Origin: a virus
Length of the DNA: 64,000 nt
Reading direction: 5' to 3' (one strand)
Virus record (IMG/VR): IMGVR_UViG_3300013093_000047
Coordinates: 1-64,000 of that record
Shown here: piece by piece, positions 59,709 through 64,000 of the stretch
How the letters are laid out: every line of letters starts with the position of its first letter
Numbering within the stretch: the stretch's first letter is position 1
Translations under genes and position numbers: made by a program
Notes under the pieces: model-generated
What the model was told of the DNA's origin: nothing
Database searches by the model: none
The model's input: only the letters and a program-made list of their open reading frames with translations

Positions 59709-61542
59709 TTTTAATGTATTTTTAGATGCATTAAGCGGGGATGAGTTTGATGAAACTCCAGCCTCTTTAGAAGATTTTGTTACAAAGAAAGAGTATCTTG
59801 GCTTACCACCATTATCTGAATTACAGTATACAATGATTAAAGCATCAACTCAAATCTATAAACGTGAAACATTACTTAAAATTTATGGTGAAGTTGAAGG
59901 CGAAAAAATATTTAAACAAACATGTAATGAAGTTATTCTTCAACTTGGCAAAGGTTCTGGAAAAGACTATACATCTACTATTGCTTGTTCTTATATGGTA
60001 CATATGCTTCTATGCTTGAAAGATCCAGCAAAGTATTATGGTAAACCACCAGGAGATGCTATTGATATTATTAACATTGCTATCAACGCTGTTCAGGCAA
60101 ACCGAGTTTTCTTTAAAGGCTTTAACCAGCGTATTGAAAAGTCACCTTGGTTCCAAGGTAGATATATTGCTAAAGCAAATATGGTTGAGTTTGATAAAGG
60201 CGTAACAGTTCACTCAGGTCACTCAGAGTCAGAGGCGTGGGAAGGTTATAACGTTATTGCTGTTATTCTTGATGAAATTTCTGGCTTTGAATTGGAATCA
60301 ACATCAGGCCATCAAAATGCAAAGACTGCATCATCTATTTATAAAATGTATAAGGGATCTATTACATCTCGTTTTCCAGATTTTGGAAAACTTGTTTTAC
60401 TTTCATTCCCACGTTTTAAAAATGACTATATTCAGCAAAGATATAATGAATCAATTGCAGAAAAAGAAGTTGTATTAAGACATCATAAGTTTAAAGTAGA
60501 TCCAGATTTGCCTGATGGAACGACTGGTAATGAATTTGAAGTTGAGTGGGAAGAAGATCATATTGTCTCATATAAGATGCCAAAAATATTTGCATTAAAA
60601 AGACCAACGTGGGAAGTTAATCCCACAAGAAGAATTGAAGATTTTACAGAAGCATTTTATACAGATCCTACAGATGCATTAATGCGTTTTGCATGTATGC
60701 CACCAGATGCTACAGATGCTTTCTTTAAAAATCGTGCTGTAATTGAAAAAGCATTTAGTAATCATAAATTAAATGTAGATGAATATGGAAGATTTGATGA
60801 TACATTTAAACCTGATCCAGATAAAACATATTTTATGCATGTGGACTTGGCTCAAAAGCATGACCATTGTGCAGTAGCTTTAGCACATGTTGATGGCTGG
60901 GTGACAATGAAAATTGGTGAAAATTATAAACAAGCAGCACCTAGAGTTATAGTAGATGCAGTAAGATATTGGACTCCAACTGCATCAAAATCAGTTGACT
61001 TTACAGAAGTAAAAGAATATATTTTATCTATTCGTGAAAGAAATTTCAATCTTAAATTGGTTACATTTGACCGTTGGAATTCACATGATATGATGCAACA
61101 ACTTGGTGTTAATGGTATTAAGACAGAAATTTTGTCTGTTGCTAAAAAACACTATGAGGATATGTCTCTTACTTTAACTGAAGAAAGATTACATGGTCCA
61201 AAAATTCAATTATTGATTGATGAATTACTTCAATTGCGTATTATTAAAGATAAGGTAGATCATCCAAGAAAAGGTTCTAAAGACTTATCTGATGCGGTTT
61301 GCGGGGCAGTATATAATTCCATAGCATTAACTCCACCAGATAGAGATAGAGAAGTAGAAGTGTATAGTTATTCTGGGGTATTTGCAGATGAACTTGCACA
61401 ATTAAAAAAAGAATCAGATTCAAGAATGAAAAATACTATTAAGTTACCAGAAAAGCGGGTAATGCCCACAGATTTAAGAGATTTCTTTGATGATGATGAT
61501 AGTGAATACAAAGATATAGTTGACAATTTCAGACTACTCTAG
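59701..61542 (+). CDS. terL: Terminase large subunit
   Basis: 613 residues. ATPase: Walker A GKGSGKD (83-89), Walker B VIAVILDE (185-192). Nuclease: D382 (HVDLAQKHDHC), D457 (VTFDRWNS) and D531 (KDLSDAVCGA). It packages DNA through the portal and cuts concatemers. It is far from the portal gene in this window, separated by all tail and replication genes, or adjacent only if the genome is circularly permuted beyond the window edge. The C-terminus is acidic (FFDDDDSEYKDIVDN). Confidence 0.92.
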   Translation: MNDFNVFLDALSGDEFDETPASLEDFVTKKEYLGLPPLSELQYTMIKASTQIYKRETLLKIYGEVEGEKIFKQTCNEVILQLGKGSGKDYTSTIACSYMVHMLLCLKDPAKYYGKPPGDAIDIINIAINAVQANRVFFKGFNQRIEKSPWFQGRYIAKANMVEFDKGVTVHSGHSESEAWEGYNVIAVILDEISGFELESTSGHQNAKTASSIYKMYKGSITSRFPDFGKLVLLSFPRFKNDYIQQRYNESIAEKEVVLRHHKFKVDPDLPDGTTGNEFEVEWEEDHIVSYKMPKIFALKRPTWEVNPTRRIEDFTEAFYTDPTDALMRFACMPPDATDAFFKNRAVIEKAFSNHKLNVDEYGRFDDTFKPDPDKTYFMHVDLAQKHDHCAVALAHVDGWVTMKIGENYKQAAPRVIVDAVRYWTPTASKSVDFTEVKEYILSIRERNFNLKLVTFDRWNSHDMMQQLGVNGIKTEILSVAKKHYEDMSLTLTEERLHGPKIQLLIDELLQLRIIKDKVDHPRKGSKDLSDAVCGAVYNSIALTPPDRDREVEVYSYSGVFADELAQLKKESDSRMKNTIKLPEKRVMPTDLRDFFDDDDSEYKDIVDNFRLL

Positions 61543-61548
61543 TAGAAT
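61520..61548 (+). promoter_or_regulatory. Promoter after terminase gene
   Basis: Perfect TTGACA (61520-61525), 17-base spacer, TAGAAT (61543-61548) overlapping the terminase stop; drives the 95-residue gene and probably the tRNA genes. Confidence 0.7.
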
Positions 61549-61576
61549 GTCAATTACAACAAACAAAGGATAATAA

Positions 61577-61864
61577 ATGTTAGCAGATGGCACACTATCT
61601 ACAATTGAAAATGAAGATGATATTTATATTAGTTTAACGCAACTTTGTGAATATTTCACAACTGCATCAATTAATATTAAAAGAGAAATTAATAATGTGC
61701 ATCCATCAGACAGAAAATATGCAGCAGGTATGCAGGATATGATGTTTACAATTGCACAAGAATTACTTGAATTAGGTAAATTTGAAGCACAACGCAGAAT
61801 GATTGATAGTCCAGAAGATTTATTGAAAATGATTGACAAAAGTAAAGGCAATAGTGTAGAATAA
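61577..61864 (+). CDS. Small helical protein, function unknown
   Basis: 95 residues: IENEDDIYISLTQLCEYFTTASINIKREINNVHPSDRKYAAGMQDMMFTIAQELLELGKFEAQRRMIDSPEDLLKMI. Several amphipathic helices, acidic ends, no motif. Preceded by AAAGGAT as ribosome site and a good promoter. First gene of the tRNA-bearing unit. Function unknown. Confidence 0.6.
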   Translation: MLADGTLSTIENEDDIYISLTQLCEYFTTASINIKREINNVHPSDRKYAAGMQDMMFTIAQELLELGKFEAQRRMIDSPEDLLKMIDKSKGNSVE

Positions 61865-61872
61865 TGAAGTAG

Positions 61873-61943
61873 TCCCCGATAGTTTATTGGCAAAACCTAC
61901 GACTGTTAATCGTAAGAGCTTGGATCGTTACCAGGTCGGGGAG
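61873..61943 (+). tRNA. tRNA-Asn (GTT), atypical T-loop
   Basis: Acceptor TCCCCGA pairs with TCGGGGA; D-stem GTTT/AAAC; anticodon stem TACGA/TCGTA with loop CTGTTAA (anticodon GTT). The T-loop reads ATCGTTA instead of TTCRANY, though G53-C61 is kept. CCA is not encoded. Separate from the main tRNA cluster. Confidence 0.8.
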
Positions 61944-61980
61944 CTAGAAATTATTAACCAACTAACAGAAAGAGTATAAT

Positions 61981-62226
61981 ATGAATATGACAGCAGAAGA
62001 ATCAGTTGAAGTTGTTAAAAAAGAATATGTACTTGGTCCAATTAATCGTTGTGACTCATGTTCTGCAGAAGCACTTGTTTGGTTAAAAGGTGTTTCAGGA
62101 GAACTAATGTTCTGCGGTCATCACTATGCTAAGCATGAAGAAGCATTAAAAGATTTTGCTTATGAGATTGTTGATGAAAGAAGCAAATTAATTCAGGATA
62201 GAATCAAAGACGAAGATTACGTCTAA
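61981..62226 (+). CDS. DUF7455-like zinc-binding protein (actinobacterial type)
   Basis: 81 residues. INRCDSCSAEALVWLKGVSGELMFCGHHYAKHEEAL matches the actinobacterial DUF7455 pattern, a CxxC plus CxHH zinc site and a helical tail (YEIVDERSKLIQ). I know this family mainly from actinobacterial chromosomes and their phages, so it is a host clue. AGAAAGAG lies 10-17 bases before the ATG. Placed between tRNA-Asn and tRNA-Met. Function unknown. Confidence 0.75.
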   Translation: MNMTAEESVEVVKKEYVLGPINRCDSCSAEALVWLKGVSGELMFCGHHYAKHEEALKDFAYEIVDERSKLIQDRIKDEDYV

Positions 62227-62233
62227 TAACAAT

Positions 62234-62310
62234 GGAGCAATAGCTCAGTTGGTTAGAGCCCCCGACTCATAATCGGGTCGTCGTAGGTTCAAGTCCTACT
62301 TGCTCCACCA
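62234..62310 (+). tRNA. tRNA with CAT anticodon (elongator Met, or Ile if C34 is lysidine-modified)
   Basis: Acceptor GGAGCAA/TTGCTCC, D-stem GCTC/GAGC, anticodon loop CTCATAA, T-arm GTAGG/CCTAC with TTCAAGT. CCA encoded (62308-62310). The anticodon stem lacks the three G-C pairs of initiators. Confidence 0.92.
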
Positions 62311-62311
62311 A

Positions 62312-62385
62312 GGTTCCATAGATCAATTGGTTAGATCACTGCCCTGTCACGGCAGAGGTTACGGGTTCAAGTCCCGTTGGAATCG
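62312..62385 (+). tRNA. tRNA-Asp (GTC)
   Basis: Acceptor GGTTCCA/TGGAATC (one G-T pair), D-stem GATC/GATC, anticodon stem CTGCC/GGCAG with loop CTGTCAC (GTC), T-arm ACGGG/CCCGT with TTCAAGT. CCA not encoded. Confidence 0.92.
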
Positions 62386-62388
62386 CAA

Positions 62389-62501
62389 GGGTTACACACC
62401 ACATCTTAGGATGATTATAGTTACATATATACCCTGTGTGTGTTCACGTTGATGTAGAGATAGGGCAGACCATTCTCGCAGGCGGGAATTGTGTGTAACC
62501 C
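62389..62501 (+). ncRNA. Unidentified structured RNA inside the tRNA cluster
   Basis: 113 bases closed by an 11-bp perfect stem: GGGTTACACAC (62389-62399) with GTGTGTAACCC (62491-62501). Inside are CATC-TTAG-GATG (62402-62413), a possible CCCT/AGGG arm (about 62432-62465) and a 7-bp hairpin ATTCTCG/CGGGAAT with CAGG loop (62472-62489). It has no T-loop, D-loop or anticodon arm, so it is not a tRNA. It lies three bases after tRNA-Asp and seven before tRNA-Ser and would be cut out of the same precursor. Resembles no RNA I can name; Y-RNA-like or 6S-like architectures are the closest in general shape. Confidence 0.6.
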
Positions 62502-62508
62502 CCTTATT

Positions 62509-62601
62509 GGAAAAATGGCAGAGTGGTCTATTGCAGGGGATTGCTAATCCCCCGTAGAAATTATGTTTCTACCGTAGGTTCAAATCCTACTTTTTCCGCC
62601 A
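62509..62601 (+). tRNA. tRNA-Ser (GCT)
   Basis: Acceptor GGAAAAA/TTTTTCC, anticodon stem GGGGA/TCCCC with loop TTGCTAA (GCT), long variable arm with 7-bp stem GTAGAAA/TTTCTAC, T-arm GTAGG/CCTAC. CCA encoded (62599-62601). Confidence 0.93.
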
Positions 62602-62602
62602 A

Positions 62603-62684
62603 GCTGTATAGGTCCCAAGGTGGGGCAGGGGACTGTAAATCCTCCGTTTTATAACATGCTTGGTTCAATTCCAAGATACAGCAC
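62603..62684 (+). tRNA. tRNA-Tyr (GTA)
   Basis: Acceptor GCTGTAT/ATACAGC, anticodon loop CTGTAAA (GTA), class II variable arm GTT-TTAT-AAC, T-arm CTTGG/CCAAG with TTCAATT. CCA not encoded. Confidence 0.9.
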
Positions 62685-62693
62685 AAATAATAT

Positions 62694-62699
62694 ATAATT
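62694..62699 (+). promoter_or_regulatory. -10 promoter element, near-leaderless
   Basis: TATAAT shortly after tRNA-Tyr, eight bases before the ATG at 62708; no ribosome site. Confidence 0.4.
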
Positions 62700-62707
62700 A
62701 ATCTATA

Positions 62708-63391
62708 ATGAATAAATTAGATAATTTACCACCTATTTATATAATTAATTTACAAAGAAGATCAGATCGTCGTTCTCATATTTTGGATAATCTTTTAAAA
62801 TATGGAATTCAAAGGTATGTTTTTATAAATGCTATTGATTATCAAAAAGATAATCTTGAAAATATGGTTAATAATAAAATTTTAATAAAAAATAGTGAAC
62901 TTGCTTGCACACTTTCACATTTTAAAGCTATAGAGCACTGGCTTAAAACTAGTGATTTTGAATATGCAATAATAGCTGAAGACGATTTATGTTTTGATAC
63001 TGTTGATTATTGGAATTTAACTTGGGAACAATATATAAAAAAAATAGATTTTGACTTTGATATCCTTCAGTTGGTTATATACAATATGGATAATGATTTT
63101 AAAGTGGATCTTCATAAAAGACAAAAAAATGATCAATCAACAGCAGCTTATTTAATTAAAAGAGATCATGCTGAAAAAATGTTAAATAAATTTATTATAA
63201 ATAATAAATATAGTTTTCCTGATTATTGTGTTGCAGATCATTTTTTATATAATGAAGGTGAAGTTTATGCTGCGGGACTTTTTGTAATTGATGAAAGATC
63301 AATTAAATCAGATATAAATCCAGAATATGAAGAAAGACAACTTGTTATGAGGAATAAAGTGCTTGACTATTGGAAACAAAGTGCTAAATAA
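62708..63391 (+). CDS. Glycosyltransferase, GT25-like (second copy type)
   Basis: 227 residues. PPIYIINLQRRSDRRSHILDNLLKYGI is the GT25 opening; NSELACTLSHFKAIEHWL the second block; AIIAEDDLCF with EDD at 91-93 the metal site. It is diverged from the GT25 gene at 57222, so not a recent duplicate. AT-richer than its neighbours, which hints at separate acquisition. The promoter lies eight bases upstream, so it should be leaderless. Acceptor unknown. Confidence 0.8.
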   Translation: MNKLDNLPPIYIINLQRRSDRRSHILDNLLKYGIQRYVFINAIDYQKDNLENMVNNKILIKNSELACTLSHFKAIEHWLKTSDFEYAIIAEDDLCFDTVDYWNLTWEQYIKKIDFDFDILQLVIYNMDNDFKVDLHKRQKNDQSTAAYLIKRDHAEKMLNKFIINNKYSFPDYCVADHFLYNEGEVYAAGLFVIDERSIKSDINPEYEERQLVMRNKVLDYWKQSAK

Positions 63392-63404
63392 ATTAATTTT
63401 AAGG

Positions 63405-63410
63405 TATAAT
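63405..63410 (+). promoter_or_regulatory. -10 promoter element, near-leaderless
   Basis: TATAAT nine bases before the ATG at 63420. Confidence 0.45.
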
Positions 63411-63419
63411 TAAACTATT

Positions 63420-63941
63420 ATGACAGATGCCCATGATGTAAATATGACTTTTTCAATTCTGGCACATATTCCAGAACATGATCCACGAGAAAAAGATCCA
63501 AATTATAAATATTTCATCGCAGCTAAAAAGAAAATTAAAAAGCTGGGACTTTGGAAATGTGCTATTAGTGATGATCTATGTGGTGGACAAATGGAATTAC
63601 ATCACACACATGTTGAATTTAGTCAATTGCCAAATGCTGATAAAACTAAAGTAGAACAATATTTTGGCTTACATTTTACAGATGATGATGAATTTCAACA
63701 ATGGTTGGAAAGTCCAGGAAATCTAGAAGTATTATGCACAAATCATCATAGAACACATTATGGAATTCATACATTGCCACATGCTCTTTGGGAGTCCCTC
63801 CGATTTAGAAAAACGGGTACTTTACCAGCAGCAGAGGTAGTCTCAAATAAACCTAAGAATATTAAGATTAGTGATATAATTAATACAGGCAATAAACAAG
63901 GAGAAAATAATGGCAATAGCACATCAAATAGTGGCTCTTAA
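63420..63941 (+). CDS. HNH-type nuclease-like protein
   Basis: 173 residues. Residues about 45-125 hold CAISDDLCGGQMELHHTHVEF and NLEVLCTNHHRTHYGIH, i.e. a Cys/His zinc core and an HH-N-HH nuclease pattern. This form is widespread in phages and in some cases accompanies packaging enzymes, so it may be a structural-type HNH and not a homing enzyme. It is preceded by a TATAAT nine bases upstream. Its 3' end carries the promoter and ribosome site of the next gene, which starts inside it. Confidence 0.7.
   Translation: MTDAHDVNMTFSILAHIPEHDPREKDPNYKYFIAAKKKIKKLGLWKCAISDDLCGGQMELHHTHVEFSQLPNADKTKVEQYFGLHFTDDDEFQQWLESPGNLEVLCTNHHRTHYGIHTLPHALWESLRFRKTGTLPAAEVVSNKPKNIKISDIINTGNKQGENNGNSTSNSGS
63872..63880 (+). 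promoter_or_regulatory. Extended -10 promoter within HNH gene
   Basis: TGATATAAT ending at 63880, followed by AAGGAG and the ATG at 63910. Confidence 0.5.
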
Positions 63942-64000
63942 TGCTACTACACCAACATTAGTAAGTATTCCGTTAGCAAATGAAGTTGCGTATGAAAGCA
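63910..64000 (+). CDS. Start of an unknown gene, 3' end outside window
   Basis: Thirty codons visible: MAIAHQIVALNATTPTLVSI and following to the window edge. AAGGAG lies just upstream with good spacing, so the start is clear. Small phage virion-type proteins often begin with such a Thr-rich beta segment, but the visible part is too short to assign. Begins 32 bases before the HNH gene stop in another frame. Confidence 0.6.
   Translation, partial: MAIAHQIVALNATTPTLVSIPLANEVAYES

Noticed and set aside
62389-62501. tRNA gene or intron-containing tRNA
   Set aside because: No T-loop, D-loop or plausible anticodon arm despite the acceptor-like closing stem, and the closing stem is 11 bp, too long.
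1-64000. Temperate phage with integrase or repressor
   Set aside because: No recombinase, attachment site repeat or CI-type repressor is recognisable in the window, though the rest of the genome is not visible.

Overview
The window is one contiguous piece of an AT-rich (about one third G+C by eye) tailed double-stranded DNA phage. Every confident gene is on the + strand and genes are packed with ATGA or TAATG overlaps. I see no tail sheath, baseplate wedge, integrase or repressor. The major tail protein, a programmed-frameshift tail chaperone and a 1709-residue tape measure indicate a long-tailed siphovirus, probably virulent. The host is inferred to be an actinobacterium, likely an uncultured aquatic one. 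The evidence is a DUF7455-type zinc protein at 61981 (a family I know from Actinobacteria), many promoters placed so that the mRNA would start at or just before the ATG (leaderless messages are common in Actinobacteria), and a vitamin-B12-dependent ribonucleotide reductase. The host call is inference.

Layout. 1-2.6 kb: 3' part of nrdJ (class II ribonucleotide reductase) followed by an HNH nuclease gene. 2.6-11 kb: receptor-binding block (baseplate-like protein, collagen-like fibre, three repeat-rich tail fibre proteins). 11-12.6 kb: a beta-propeller carbohydrate-active protein and a TPR protein. 12.7-22.5 kb: head and connector block (portal, CHAP endolysin, holin candidate, prohead protease with a nested scaffold gene, major capsid protein, connectors, major tail protein). 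22.6-41 kb: tail chaperones with a CCCAAAC slippery site, tape measure, distal tail protein, two very large tail-tip proteins and smaller fibre-related genes. 41.3-58 kb: replication and recombination (metallophosphoesterase, DnaB-like helicase, primase, gp32-like SSB, DnaE-type polymerase, RecA, Cas4-like nuclease, RuvC-like resolvase), interrupted by three HNH genes. 56.5-59 kb: methyltransferase, two glycosyltransferases and a DUF1599 protein. 59-61.5 kb: FmdB-like zinc protein, small and large terminase. 61.6-64 kb: five tRNA genes with an unexplained 113-nt hairpin-closed RNA candidate between them, another glycosyltransferase, an HNH protein, and the start of a gene that runs off the end.

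How it fits together. NrdJ supplies dNTPs to a self-contained replisome (primase, helicase, SSB, DnaE) and a recombination set. The late genes are split by terminators into units led by extended -10 promoters. Capsid and tail tube, the two most abundant proteins, share an identical 21-nt translation leader. Glycosyltransferases and the beta-propeller protein point to glycan or nucleotide modification, target unknown.

The most unusual signals are the structured RNA in the tRNA cluster, HNH genes that carry their own leaderless promoters at a fixed distance, a strand-biased RCGGG word, and tRNAs concentrated on GUN anticodons.
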